From Pseudomonas solani (GTDB lineage: Bacteria; Pseudomonadota; Gammaproteobacteria; Pseudomonadales; Pseudomonadaceae): 64,000 nucleotides of DNA. The stretch spans positions 5,018,501-5,082,500 of the forward strand of contig NZ_AP023081.1 in NCBI RefSeq assembly GCF_026072635.1, in the 5' to 3' direction. The notes below the pieces were generated by a model. The model made no database searches, was not told where the DNA came from, and saw only the letters and a list, made by a program, of their open reading frames with translations. Made by a program: the position numbers and the translations under genes. This document shows positions 49,892-59,370 of the stretch, piece after piece. The number at the start of each line of letters is the position of its first letter. The stretch's first letter is position 1.

Positions 49892-51181
49892 ATGTCCTCG
49901 ATACAAGACTCGCGCCCCCGTCCTTCCCGTAACTGGCTGATCATCACCCTCTGCCTGGCCGCCCTGGTGGCGCTGGTGTGGTGGTTCTGGCCGGCCTCGT
50001 CCAAGCACCCGGAAGGGGAGGCGACACGCACCCGACCCGGCCCCGCCGGCATGGCGCGCCCGGGCTTCGGCGCGTTCGGCGGGCCGGTGCCGGTGCGCGT
50101 GGCCGCCGCCAGCGAAGGTGACTTCCCGGTGTTCTACAAGGCACTGGGCACGGTGACCTCGCTGAACACGGTGAACGTGCGCAGCCGGGTCAACGGCGAA
50201 GTGATGAAGCTGGCCTTCGAAGAAGGCCAGCAGGTGAAGGCCGGCGACCTGCTGGCGGTGATCGACCCGCGCCCCTATGAGGTGGCGCTGCAACAGGCCG
50301 AGGGCACGCTGCTGCAGAACCAGGCGCAGCTGAAGAACGCCGAGATCGACCTGGCGCGCTACCGCGGCCTGTACGCCGAGGACAGCATCGCCAAGCAGAC
50401 CCTGGACACCCAGGAAGCCCTGGTGGGCCAGTACAAGGGCACGGTGAAGGCCAACCAGGCCGCGGTGGCCGATGCCAAGCTCAACCTCAGCTTCACCCAG
50501 GTGCGCGCCCCGGTGTCCGGCCGCGTGGGCCTGCGCCAGGTGGACCTGGGCAACCAGGTGAGCTCCGGCGATACCACGCCGCTGGTGGTGATCACCCAGA
50601 CCAAGCCCATCAGCGTCATCTTCACCCTGCCGGAGAACCAGTTGCCGGCGGTGGTCACGCGCTTCCGTGCGGGCAATGCCCTGGCGGTGGAAGCCTGGGA
50701 CCGTGGCGACACCCTGAAGCAGGCCGAGGGTGTGCTGCAGAGCCTGGACAACCAGATCGACACCGCCACCGGCACCCTGAAGTTCAAGGCGCGCTTCGCC
50801 AACGAGGACGAGACGTTGTTCCCCAACCAGTTCGTCAACGTGCGCCTGCTGGCCGACACCCTCAAGCAGTCGGTGCTGATCCCGTCCGCCGCCGTGCAGT
50901 TCGGCAGCCAGGGCACCTTTGCCTACGTGATGGACGGCGACAAGAAGGTGCGCGTGCAGGCCCTGGAAACCGGCCCGAGCGATGGCGAGCGCACCGTGAT
51001 CAAGGCCGGGCTCAAGGTCGGCGAGCGCGTGGTGCTGGAAGGCACCGACCGCCTGCGCGACGGCAGCGAGGTGGAAGTGGTGCACGACAGCGACCAGGTA
51101 CCGACCCAGCCCAGCGAGCAGTTGCAAGGCGCGGACAAGGGCGCCGAGAAGGGCGGCAAGGCTGAAAAAGGCGGCGTATGA
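49892..51181 (+). CDS. muxA: RND efflux membrane-fusion protein MuxA
   Basis: 429 residues. Short cytoplasmic N-terminus, one helix (WLIITLCLAALVALVWWFW), then a lipoyl domain (VTSLNTVNVRSRVNGEV...QQVKAGDLLAVIDPRPYE), coiled-coil hairpin and beta-barrel (SFTQVRAPVSGRVGLRQVDLGNQVSSGD). Matches MdtA/MuxA. First gene of the operon; its stop overlaps muxB by ATGA at 51178. Four-gene order muxA-muxB-muxC-opmB is that of the P. aeruginosa novobiocin/macrolide/aztreonam pump with two RND subunits. The Lys/Gly-rich C-terminus (ADKGAEKGGKAEKGG) is variable. Confidence 0.93.
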   Translation: MSSIQDSRPRPSRNWLIITLCLAALVALVWWFWPASSKHPEGEATRTRPGPAGMARPGFGAFGGPVPVRVAAASEGDFPVFYKALGTVTSLNTVNVRSRVNGEVMKLAFEEGQQVKAGDLLAVIDPRPYEVALQQAEGTLLQNQAQLKNAEIDLARYRGLYAEDSIAKQTLDTQEALVGQYKGTVKANQAAVADAKLNLSFTQVRAPVSGRVGLRQVDLGNQVSSGDTTPLVVITQTKPISVIFTLPENQLPAVVTRFRAGNALAVEAWDRGDTLKQAEGVLQSLDNQIDTATGTLKFKARFANEDETLFPNQFVNVRLLADTLKQSVLIPSAAVQFGSQGTFAYVMDGDKKVRVQALETGPSDGERTVIKAGLKVGERVVLEGTDRLRDGSEVEVVHDSDQVPTQPSEQLQGADKGAEKGGKAEKGGV

Positions 51182-54100
51182 ACATCTCCCGCCTGTTCAT
51201 CCTGCGGCCGGTCGCCACCACGCTGAGCATGCTGGCGATTCTCCTCGCCGGCTTGATCGCCTACCGCCTGCTGCCGGTTTCGGCGCTGCCGGAAGTGGAC
51301 TACCCGACCATCCGCGTCATGACCCTGTACCCGGGCGCCAGCCCGGACGTGATGACCAGCGCCGTGACCGCGCCGCTGGAGCGCCAGTTCGGGCAGATGC
51401 CGGGGCTGACGCAGATGTCGTCCACCAGTTCCGGCGGCGCCTCGGTGATCACCCTGCGCTTCAGCCTGGAGGTGCAGCTGGACGTGGCCGAGCAGGAGGT
51501 GCAGGCGGCCATCAACGCGGCCAACAACCTGCTGCCCAACGACCTGCCGGCGCCCCCCGTCTATAACAAGGTCAACCCGGCCGACACCCCGGTGCTGACC
51601 CTGGCGGTGAGCTCCAAGACCCTGCCGCTGCCGCAACTGCACACCCTGGTCGACACGCGCATGGCGCAGAAGCTGTCGCAGATCAGTGGCGTGGGCATGG
51701 TCAGCATCGCCGGCGGCCAGCGCCAGGCGGTGCGGATCAAGGTCAACCCGGAGGCGCTCGCCGCCAACGGCCTGAACCTGTCCGACGTGCGCTCGCTGGT
51801 GAGCGCCTCCAACGTCAACCAGCCCAAGGGCAACTTCGACGGCCCGACCCGCACCTCGATGCTGGACGCCAATGACCAGCTGAAGTCGCCGGAGGAATAC
51901 GCCAACCTCATCCTCGCCTACCAGAACGGCGCGGCGCTGCGCCTGAAGGACGTCGCCGAGATCGCCGAGGGCGCGGAGAACGAGCGCCTGGCCGCCTGGG
52001 CCAACCAGAACGAGGCAGTGCTGCTGAACATCCAGCGCCAGCCCGGCGCCAACGTCATCGAGGTGGTGGACCGCATCCAGGAACTGCTGCCGAAAATGAC
52101 CGCCAACCTGCCGGCGGGCCTGGACGTGGTGGTGCTCACCGACCGCACCCAGACCATCCGCGCTTCGGTCACCGACGTGCAGCACGAGCTGCTGATCGCC
52201 ATCGCCCTGGTGGTGATGGTGACCTTCCTGTTCCTGCGCCGGGTCAGCGCCACGCTGATCCCGTCCATCGCCGTGCCGCTGTCCCTGGTGGGCACCTTCG
52301 GGGTGATGTACCTGGCCGGCTTCTCGGTGAACAACCTGACGCTGATGGCCCTGACCATCGCCACCGGCTTCGTGGTGGACGACGCCATCGTCATGCTGGA
52401 GAACATCGCCCGCCACCTGGAGGAGGGCGCCACGCCGCTGGAGGCCGCGCTCAAGGGCGCCCGGCAGATCGGCTTCACCCTGATCTCCCTGACCTTCTCG
52501 CTGATCGCCGTACTGATCCCGCTGCTGTTCATGGCCGATGTGGTCGGGCGGCTGTTCCGCGAATTCGCCATCACCCTGGCGGTGGCCATCCTGATTTCCC
52601 TGGTGGTGTCGCTGACCCTGACGCCGATGATGTGCGCGCGGCTGCTCAAGCCCGAGCCGGAAGAGAAGGAGCAGGGCCGCTTCTACCGCGTCAGCGGCGC
52701 CTTCATCGACGGCATGATCGAGCGCTATTCCCACGGCCTGCGCTGGGTGCTGCGCCACCAGCCGCTGACCCTGCTGGTGGCGGTCGCCACCCTGGGCCTG
52801 ACCGTGGTGCTCTACCTGGCGGTGCCCAAGGGCTTCTTCCCGGTGCAGGACACGGGCGTGATCCAGGGCATCACCGAGGCGCCGCAATCGGTGTCGTTCC
52901 GCGCCATGAGCGAGCGCCAGCAGCGCCTCGCCGAACTGGTGCTGAAGGACCCGGCGGTGGCCAGCCTGACCTCCTACATCGGCGTCGACGGCGACAACGT
53001 CACCCTCAACAGCGGGCGCATGCTGATCAACCTCAAGCCCCACGGCGAGCGTGACCTCACCGCCAGCGAGGTGATCCAGCGTCTGCAGCCGCAGCTGGAC
53101 AAGCTCAGCGACATCCGCCTGTACCTGCAGCCGGTGCAGGACCTGACCATCGAGGACCGGGTCAGCCGCACCCAGTTCCAGTTCAGCATGGAATCCCCCG
53201 ACGCCGACCTGCTGCGCGAGTGGACCGGCAAGCTGGTGGACGCGCTGAGCCAGCAGCCGGAGCTCTCGGACGTGGCCAGCGACCTGCAGGACAAGGGCCT
53301 GCAGGTGTACCTGGACATCGACCGCGACATGGCCGGGCGCCTGGGGGTGGAGATTTCCGCCATCACCGACGCGCTCTACGACGCCTTCGGCCAGCGGCAG
53401 ATCTCCACCATCTTCACCCAGGCCAGCCAGTACCGCGTGGTGCTGGAGTCCGCCACGGGCGACCGCATCGGCCCGCAGGCGCTGCAGCAGCTGCGCGTCG
53501 CCGGCACCGACGGCGTGCAGGTGCCGCTGGCCACCCTGGCGCGCATCGAGGAGCGGCAGACGGAGCTGGCGATCAACCACATCGGCCAGTTCCCGGCGGT
53601 GAACCTGTCGTTCAACCTGGCCCCTGGCGTCGCCCTGGGCGAGGCGGTGGCGGTGATCGAGCGGGTGCAGCAGGAGATCGGCATGCCGGAAGGCATCCAG
53701 ACCCGCTTCCAGGGTGCGGCGGCGGCCTTCGAGGCCTCGCTGTCGAGCACGCTGTTGCTGATCTTGGCGGCGGTGGTGACCATGTACATCGTCCTGGGCG
53801 TGCTCTACGAGAGCTACATCCACCCGGTGACCATCCTCTCCACGCTGCCTTCGGCGGGCGTCGGTGCCTTGCTGGCGCTGCTGCTGTCGGGCAATGACCT
53901 GGGTCTGATCGCCATCATCGGCATCATCCTGCTGATCGGCATCGTCAAGAAGAACGCGATCATGATGATCGACTTCGCCCTGGAGGCCGAGCGCCACCAG
54001 GGCATGAGCCCCGAGGACGCCATCTACCAGGCCGCGCTGCTGCGCTTCCGGCCGATCCTGATGACCACCCTGGCCGCGCTGTTCGGCGCCGTGCCGCTGA

Positions 54101-54273
54101 TGCTCGCCACCGGCTCCGGCGCCGAACTGCGCCAGCCCCTGGGCCTGGTGATGGTGGGTGGTTTGCTGGTGAGCCAGGTGCTGACGTTGTTTACGACGCC
54201 CGTTATTTATCTGGCCTTTGATCGGTTGTCACGGCGCTTCGCCGGCCGCAGTGCCGCCGGAGTCGAAGTATGA
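51178..54273 (+). CDS. muxB: RND efflux transporter subunit MuxB
   Basis: 1031 residues of the HAE1-type RND family with 12 membrane helices and two large periplasmic loops. It starts MNISRLFILRPVATTLSMLAILLAG. Motif A-like GDGVTAPLERQFGQMPGL-type sequence appears as TSAVTAPLERQFGQM, and the charged helix-4 sequence VDDAIVMLENIARHLEEG carries the proton-relay aspartates. Works as a heteromultimer with MuxC, both required in P. aeruginosa. It overlaps muxA by 4 nt and is separated from muxC by a 115-nt hairpin-forming repeat, unlike the tight joints elsewhere in the operon. Confidence 0.94.
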   Translation: MNISRLFILRPVATTLSMLAILLAGLIAYRLLPVSALPEVDYPTIRVMTLYPGASPDVMTSAVTAPLERQFGQMPGLTQMSSTSSGGASVITLRFSLEVQLDVAEQEVQAAINAANNLLPNDLPAPPVYNKVNPADTPVLTLAVSSKTLPLPQLHTLVDTRMAQKLSQISGVGMVSIAGGQRQAVRIKVNPEALAANGLNLSDVRSLVSASNVNQPKGNFDGPTRTSMLDANDQLKSPEEYANLILAYQNGAALRLKDVAEIAEGAENERLAAWANQNEAVLLNIQRQPGANVIEVVDRIQELLPKMTANLPAGLDVVVLTDRTQTIRASVTDVQHELLIAIALVVMVTFLFLRRVSATLIPSIAVPLSLVGTFGVMYLAGFSVNNLTLMALTIATGFVVDDAIVMLENIARHLEEGATPLEAALKGARQIGFTLISLTFSLIAVLIPLLFMADVVGRLFREFAITLAVAILISLVVSLTLTPMMCARLLKPEPEEKEQGRFYRVSGAFIDGMIERYSHGLRWVLRHQPLTLLVAVATLGLTVVLYLAVPKGFFPVQDTGVIQGITEAPQSVSFRAMSERQQRLAELVLKDPAVASLTSYIGVDGDNVTLNSGRMLINLKPHGERDLTASEVIQRLQPQLDKLSDIRLYLQPVQDLTIEDRVSRTQFQFSMESPDADLLREWTGKLVDALSQQPELSDVASDLQDKGLQVYLDIDRDMAGRLGVEISAITDALYDAFGQRQISTIFTQASQYRVVLESATGDRIGPQALQQLRVAGTDGVQVPLATLARIEERQTELAINHIGQFPAVNLSFNLAPGVALGEAVAVIERVQQEIGMPEGIQTRFQGAAAAFEASLSSTLLLILAAVVTMYIVLGVLYESYIHPVTILSTLPSAGVGALLALLLSGNDLGLIAIIGIILLIGIVKKNAIMMIDFALEAERHQGMSPEDAIYQAALLRFRPILMTTLAALFGAVPLMLATGSGAELRQPLGLVMVGGLLVSQVLTLFTTPVIYLAFDRLSRRFAGRSAAGVEV

Positions 54274-54282
54274 GAGGGGCGA

Positions 54283-54370
54283 GCTTGAAGCTTGAAGCTG
54301 GAAGCTTGAAGTGGCAGAGCGCTGGTGGCCTGGGGCTCTTGCTTCCGGCTTCCGGCTCCCAGCTTCCGGA
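54283..54370. repeat. Inverted heptamer arrays between muxB and muxC
   Basis: GCTTGAA, GCTTGAA, GCTGGAA, GCTTGAA (54283-54310) in tandem, then TTCCGGC twice, TCCCAGC and TTCCGGA (54343-54370). The second array is roughly the reverse complement of the first, so the transcript can fold into one long imperfect hairpin inside the operon. Confidence 0.7.
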
Positions 54371-54388
54371 TCAGTGCGGAGCACGGAC

Positions 54389-57300
54389 GTGAACCTCTCC
54401 GCCCCCTTCATCCACCGCCCCGTCGCTACGATGCTGCTGAGCCTGGCGATCATGCTGCTGGGCGGCATGAGTTTCGGGCTGTTGCCGGTGTCGCCGCTGC
54501 CGCAGATGGATTTTCCGGTGATCACGGTGCAGGCCAGCCTGCCCGGGGCGAGCCCGGAGATCATGGCGTCCAGCGTGACCACGCCGCTGGAGCGCTCGCT
54601 GGGGACCATGTCCGGCGTCACCCAGATGACCAGCCGCACCAGCCAGGGCTCGACGCGGATCATCATCCAGTTCGACCTGGACCGTGACATCAACGGTGCC
54701 GCCCGCGATGTGCAGGCGGCGATCAACGCCTCGCGCAACCTGCTGCCCAGCGGCATGCGCAGCATGCCCACCTACAAGAAGGTCAACCCGTCCCAGGCGC
54801 CGATCATGGTGCTGTCGCTGACCTCCGATGTGCTGGAGAAGGGCCAGCTGTACGACCTGGCCTCGACCATCCTGGCCCAGAGCCTGTCCCAGGTTAAGGG
54901 CGTGGGCGAGGTGCAGATCGGCGGCAGTTCGCTGCCGGCGGTGCGGGTCGAGCTGGAGCCGCAGTTGCTCAACCAGTACGGCCTGTCCCTGGACGATGTG
55001 CGCAGCCGCATCGCCGCCGCCAACCAGCGCCGCCCCAAGGGCGCGGTGGAGGATGACGCGCGGCATTGGCAGGTGGGCGCCAACGACCAGTTGGAAAAGG
55101 CTGCCGACTACGCGCCGCTGATCCTCCGCTACCAGGAGGGCTCGGCCCTACGCCTGGGCGATGTGGCCCGGGTCCGCGATGCGGTGGAAGACCGCTACAA
55201 CAGCGGCTTCTTCAACGACGAGAACGCGGTGCTGCTGGTGATCAACCGCCAGGCCGGCGCCAACATCATCGAGACCATCGAAAGCATCAAGGCGCAGCTG
55301 CCGACCCTGCAGGCGGTGCTGCCGGCCAGCGTCAAGCTGAACCAGGCGATGGACCGTTCGCCGGTGATCCGCGCCACCCTGCACGAGGCCGAGCGCACCC
55401 TGCTGATCGCCGTGGTGCTGGTGATTCTGGTGGTCTACCTGTTCCTCGGCAGCCTGCGCGCCTCGCTGATCCCGGCGCTGGCGGTGCCGGTGTCGCTGGT
55501 GGGCACCTTCGCGGTGATGTACCTGTTCGGCTTCTCCCTCAACGTGCTGTCGCTGATGGCGCTTATCCTCGCCGCCGGGCTGGTGGTGGACGACGCCATC
55601 GTGGTGCTGGAGAACATCTCGCGGCATATCAACGACGGCATGCCGCCGTTCAAGGCGGCGCTGCAGGGCACCCGCGAGGTGGGCTTCACCCTGCTGTCGA
55701 TGAACCTGTCGCTGGTGGTGGTGTTCGTTTCCATCCTGTTCATGGGCGGCATCATCGACCGCATGTTCCGCGAGTTCTCCCTGACCTTGGCGGCGGCCAT
55801 CCTGGTGTCGCTGCTGGTGTCGCTGACGCTGACCCCGATGCTCTGCGCGCGCTGGCTCAAGCCCCACGTGCCGGACAAGGACAGCCGCATGCAGCGCTGG
55901 AGCGAGGCCATCCACGAGCGCATGACGCGGCTCTACGACGTGACCCTCGGCTGGGCCCTGCGCCACCCGCGCCTGACCCTGCTCAGCCTGTTCGTCACCA
56001 TCGGCCTCAACGTCGCGCTCTACGTGATCGTGCCCAAGACCTTCCTGCCGCAGCAGGACACCGGGCAGCTGATCGGCTTCATCCGCGGCGACGACGGCCT
56101 GTCGTTCAGCGTGATGCAGCCGAAAATGGAGATCTTCCGTCGTGCCGTGCTCAAGGACCCGGCGGTGGAAAGCGTCGCCGGCTTCATCGGCGGCAGCGGC
56201 GGCATCAACAACGCCTTCATGATCGTGCGCCTGAAGCCGATCAAGGAGCGCAAGCTGTCGGCGCAGAAGGTCATCGAGCGCCTGCGCAAGGAGATGCCCC
56301 TGGTGCCCGGCGGCCGGCTGATGCTGATGGCCGACCAGGACATCATGACCGGCGGCTCCCGCGAGCAGCGCAGCTCCGAGTACGAGTACGTGCTGCAGGC
56401 CGAGGACCTGGGCGACCTGCGCACCTGGCTGCCGCAGGTGACCGCCGCGCTGAAGGCCCTGCCGGAGCTGACCGCCATCGACGCGAAGGAAGGCGAGGGC
56501 GCCCAGCAGGTGACGCTGAAGGTGGACCGCGAGACGGCCAAGCGCCTGGGCATCGACATGAACATGGTCACGGCGGTGCTCAACAACGCCTACAGCCAGC
56601 GGCAGATCTCCACCATCTACGACAGCCTCAACCAGTACCAGGTGGTGATGGAGGTCAACCCGAAATACGCCCAGGACCCGGCGACCCTGGAGCAGGTGCA
56701 GGTGATCACCGCCGACGGCCAGCGCGTGCCGCTGTCGAGCTTCGCCAGCTATGAGCGCAGCCTGGAGGAGGACCGGGTCAACCACGAGGGCCAGTTCGCC
56801 TCGGAAAGCATCTCCTTCGACCTGGCGCCGGGCGTGAGCCTGGACCAGGCCACCGTGGCCATCGAGAAGGCGGTGGCGGCCATCGGCATGCCCAGCGCCG
56901 TGGTCGCGCGCCTGGGCGGCACCGCCGACGCCTTCGCCAGCACCCAGCAGAACCAGCCGTGGATGATCCTCGCCGCGCTGGTGCTGGTGTACCTGGTGCT
57001 GGGCATTCTCTATGAGAGCTACATCCACCCGCTGACCATCCTTTCGACGCTGCCGTCGGCGGGGGTGGGCGCATTGCTGACCATCCAGCTGCTGGGCGGC
57101 GAGTTCAGCCTGATCTCGCTGCTGGGGCTGTTCCTGCTCATCGGCATCGTCAAGAAGAACGCCATCCTGATGATCGACCTGGCCCTGCAGCTGGAGCGCA
57201 ACGACGGCATGTCGCCGGCGGAGTCGATCCACCGCGCCTGCCTGCTGCGCCTGCGGCCGATCCTGATGACCACCCTGGCCGCCATCCTCGGTGCGGTGCC

Positions 57301-57496
57301 GCTGCTGATCGGCGGCGCCGAGGGCGCGGAGATGCGCCAGCCGCTGGGCGTGACCATCATCGGCGGCCTGGTGCTGAGCCAGATCCTCACCCTTTACACC
57401 ACCCCCGTGGTCTACCTGTACCTCGACCGCCTGCGCCACCGCTTCAACCGCTGGCGCGGCGTGCGTACCGACGCTTCGCTGGAGACACCGCTATGA
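54389..57496 (+). CDS. muxC: RND efflux transporter subunit MuxC
   Basis: 1035 residues from GTG 54389 (VNLSAPFIHRPVATMLLSLA), with GGAG 9 nt upstream; the in-frame region before it comes from the repeat array and is unlike the family. HAE1-type RND with 12 membrane helices; SVTTPLERSLGTMSGVTQ and helix-4 VVDDAIVVLENISRHINDG are typical. Partner of MuxB. Its 3' end overlaps opmB by ATGA (57493-57496). Confidence 0.94.
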   Translation: MNLSAPFIHRPVATMLLSLAIMLLGGMSFGLLPVSPLPQMDFPVITVQASLPGASPEIMASSVTTPLERSLGTMSGVTQMTSRTSQGSTRIIIQFDLDRDINGAARDVQAAINASRNLLPSGMRSMPTYKKVNPSQAPIMVLSLTSDVLEKGQLYDLASTILAQSLSQVKGVGEVQIGGSSLPAVRVELEPQLLNQYGLSLDDVRSRIAAANQRRPKGAVEDDARHWQVGANDQLEKAADYAPLILRYQEGSALRLGDVARVRDAVEDRYNSGFFNDENAVLLVINRQAGANIIETIESIKAQLPTLQAVLPASVKLNQAMDRSPVIRATLHEAERTLLIAVVLVILVVYLFLGSLRASLIPALAVPVSLVGTFAVMYLFGFSLNVLSLMALILAAGLVVDDAIVVLENISRHINDGMPPFKAALQGTREVGFTLLSMNLSLVVVFVSILFMGGIIDRMFREFSLTLAAAILVSLLVSLTLTPMLCARWLKPHVPDKDSRMQRWSEAIHERMTRLYDVTLGWALRHPRLTLLSLFVTIGLNVALYVIVPKTFLPQQDTGQLIGFIRGDDGLSFSVMQPKMEIFRRAVLKDPAVESVAGFIGGSGGINNAFMIVRLKPIKERKLSAQKVIERLRKEMPLVPGGRLMLMADQDIMTGGSREQRSSEYEYVLQAEDLGDLRTWLPQVTAALKALPELTAIDAKEGEGAQQVTLKVDRETAKRLGIDMNMVTAVLNNAYSQRQISTIYDSLNQYQVVMEVNPKYAQDPATLEQVQVITADGQRVPLSSFASYERSLEEDRVNHEGQFASESISFDLAPGVSLDQATVAIEKAVAAIGMPSAVVARLGGTADAFASTQQNQPWMILAALVLVYLVLGILYESYIHPLTILSTLPSAGVGALLTIQLLGGEFSLISLLGLFLLIGIVKKNAILMIDLALQLERNDGMSPAESIHRACLLRLRPILMTTLAAILGAVPLLIGGAEGAEMRQPLGVTIIGGLVLSQILTLYTTPVVYLYLDRLRHRFNRWRGVRTDASLETPL

Positions 57497-58980
57497 GTCC
57501 GCAAACCCGCCGTCTTTTCCCGGTGCTGGCCCTGGCCATCGCCCTGGCCGGTTGTGCCATCGGGCCGGATTACCAGCAGCCCGACCATGCCGTGCCCGCC
57601 CGCTTCAAGCACGCTGAAGGCTGGAAGGCCGCCGCGCCCGCCGATGCCCTGGCCCGTGGCGCCTGGTGGGAGCTGTACGGCGACGCCACCCTCAACGACC
57701 TGCAAAAGCGCCTGGAAACCTCCAACCAGACCCTGGCGCAGTCCGTCGCCCAGTTCCGCCAGGCCCAGGCGCTGGCCCGCGGTGCGCGCGCCTCGTTCTT
57801 CCCCTCGGTGAGCGCCAACGCCAGCAAGACCCGCTCCGGCCAGGGCGGGAGCAGCAGCACCGTGCGCCTGTCCGACGGCTCCACCGTCACCAGCGGTGGC
57901 AGCGGCGGCATCTCCAACAGCTACAGCGCCACCCTCGGCGTGAGCTGGGAGCTGGACCTCTGGGGCAAGCTGCGCCGCCAGCTGGAAGCCGACAGCGCGA
58001 GCATGCAGGCCAGCGCCGCCGACCTGGCCGCCGTGCGCCTGAGCCAGCAGTCCGAGCTGGCGCAGAACTACCTGCAACTGCGGGTGATGGACGCGCAGAA
58101 GCGCCTGCTGGATGCCACGGTGCAGGCCTACGAGCGCTCGCTGAAACTCACCGAGAACCAGTTCCGCGCGGGCATCGTCACCCGTGCCGACGTGGCCCAG
58201 GCGCGCACCCAGCTGAAGAGCACCCAGGCCCAGGCCATCGACCTCAAGTACCAGCGTGCACAGCTGGAAAACGCCATCGCCGTGCTCATCGGCGTGCCGC
58301 CGGCCGAGTTCGACCTGGCCGAGGTGGACAGCGTGCCCGGCCTGCCCCAGGTGCCGGCGCTGGTGCCTTCGCAACTGCTGGAGCGCCGCCCGGACGTGGC
58401 CTCGGCCGAGCGCAAGGTGATCGCCGCCAACGCGCAGATCGGGGTTTCCAAGGCCGCCTACTACCCGAGCCTCAACCTCAGTGCCACCGGCGGCTACCGC
58501 AGCGGCGGCCTGAGCGACTGGATCAGCACGCCGAACCGCTTCTGGTCCATCGGCCCCGAGTTCGCCCTCAACCTGTTCGACGGCGGCCTGATCCGCTCCC
58601 AGGTCGACCAGGCCGAAGCCAGCTACGACCAGACCGTGGCCAGCTACCGCCAGACCGTGCTCGACAGCTTCCGCGAGGTGGAGGACTACCTGGTCCAGCT
58701 CAGCGTGCTGGAAGAGGAGAGCGGCGTGCAGCAGGAGGCCCTGGAGTCCGCCCGCGAGGCCCTGCGCCTGGTCACCAACCAGTACAAGGCCGGCCTGCAG
58801 GACTACAGCAGCGTGGTCTCCAGCCAGGCCACCGCCCTGTCCAACGAACGCACCGTGCTCAGCCTCACCGGCACCCGCCTCACCGCCAGCGTCCAGCTCA
58901 TCGCCGCCATGGGCGGCGGCTGGGAGCAGGCCCGGCTGGAACAGGTGGACTCCGACGACGAAGGGCAGCCGGCGCCCTGA
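57493..58980 (+). CDS. opmB: Outer-membrane efflux protein OpmB
   Basis: 495 residues. Lipoprotein signal ending ALAGC (predicted acylated Cys at residue 20 or so), then the NodT/OprM fold: WWELYGDATLNDLQKRLETS, YLQLRVMDAQKRLLDATVQA and the second repeat RPDVASAERKVIAANAQIGVSKAAYYPSLNLS. It is the TolC-like duct for MuxABC. Translation is coupled to muxC by a 4-nt overlap. Downstream are only palindromic repeats. Confidence 0.93.
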   Translation: MSPQTRRLFPVLALAIALAGCAIGPDYQQPDHAVPARFKHAEGWKAAAPADALARGAWWELYGDATLNDLQKRLETSNQTLAQSVAQFRQAQALARGARASFFPSVSANASKTRSGQGGSSSTVRLSDGSTVTSGGSGGISNSYSATLGVSWELDLWGKLRRQLEADSASMQASAADLAAVRLSQQSELAQNYLQLRVMDAQKRLLDATVQAYERSLKLTENQFRAGIVTRADVAQARTQLKSTQAQAIDLKYQRAQLENAIAVLIGVPPAEFDLAEVDSVPGLPQVPALVPSQLLERRPDVASAERKVIAANAQIGVSKAAYYPSLNLSATGGYRSGGLSDWISTPNRFWSIGPEFALNLFDGGLIRSQVDQAEASYDQTVASYRQTVLDSFREVEDYLVQLSVLEEESGVQQEALESAREALRLVTNQYKAGLQDYSSVVSSQATALSNERTVLSLTGTRLTASVQLIAAMGGGWEQARLEQVDSDDEGQPAP

Positions 58981-59011
58981 GCGGGGCGGCTGGCGCGTTG
59001 CCCTGCATCCT

Positions 59012-59126
59012 GCCCGTAGGATGGGTAGAGCGAAGCGAAACCCATGCGGTTGTGCGGTGACCCAATGCCTTTGTGCATGGGATCGGCTTCGCTCGGTGGA
59101 TGAAAAGAGCGCCATCCACCCTACGC
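59012..59126. repeat. 115-nt direct repeat, copy 1
   Basis: Starts GCCCGTAGGATGGGTAGAG and ends ATCCACCCTACGC; self-complementary outer parts give a long hairpin. Matches 59226-59340 with two differences near 59068. Confidence 0.75.
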
Positions 59127-59225
59127 AGCGGTCACGTCCATCCGTCGTGGGAGCGAATTCATTCGCGAACGGCGTTCGTGCCGGGCATCGCGGTTATTGG
59201 CTGCCCCCGCCACAGAGCCTGACCA

Positions 59226-59340
59226 GCCCGTAGGATGGGTAGAGCGAAGCGAAACCCATGCGGTTGTGCGGTGACCCAATGCTTCTGTGCATGGGATCGG
59301 CTTCGCTCGGTGGATGAAAAGAGCGCCATCCACCCTACGC
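59226..59340. repeat. 115-nt direct repeat, copy 2
   Basis: Second copy at offset 214. The 58981-59370 region holds no gene; all open frames follow the repeats. Confidence 0.75.
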
Positions 59341-59370
59341 CACGGGAAAGTGGGTTTGTCGCGGATGCCC

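Noticed and set aside
55148..57439. 763-codon reverse frame opposite muxC (and a 1024-codon one opposite muxB)
   Set aside because: Composition dominated by His, Gln, Asp and Arg from codon mirroring; forward strand encodes complete RND proteins.
59012..59340. Direct repeats considered as ends of an insertion sequence
   Set aside because: Only ~99 bp lies between the copies and no transposase is present; palindromic intergenic repeats explain them better.
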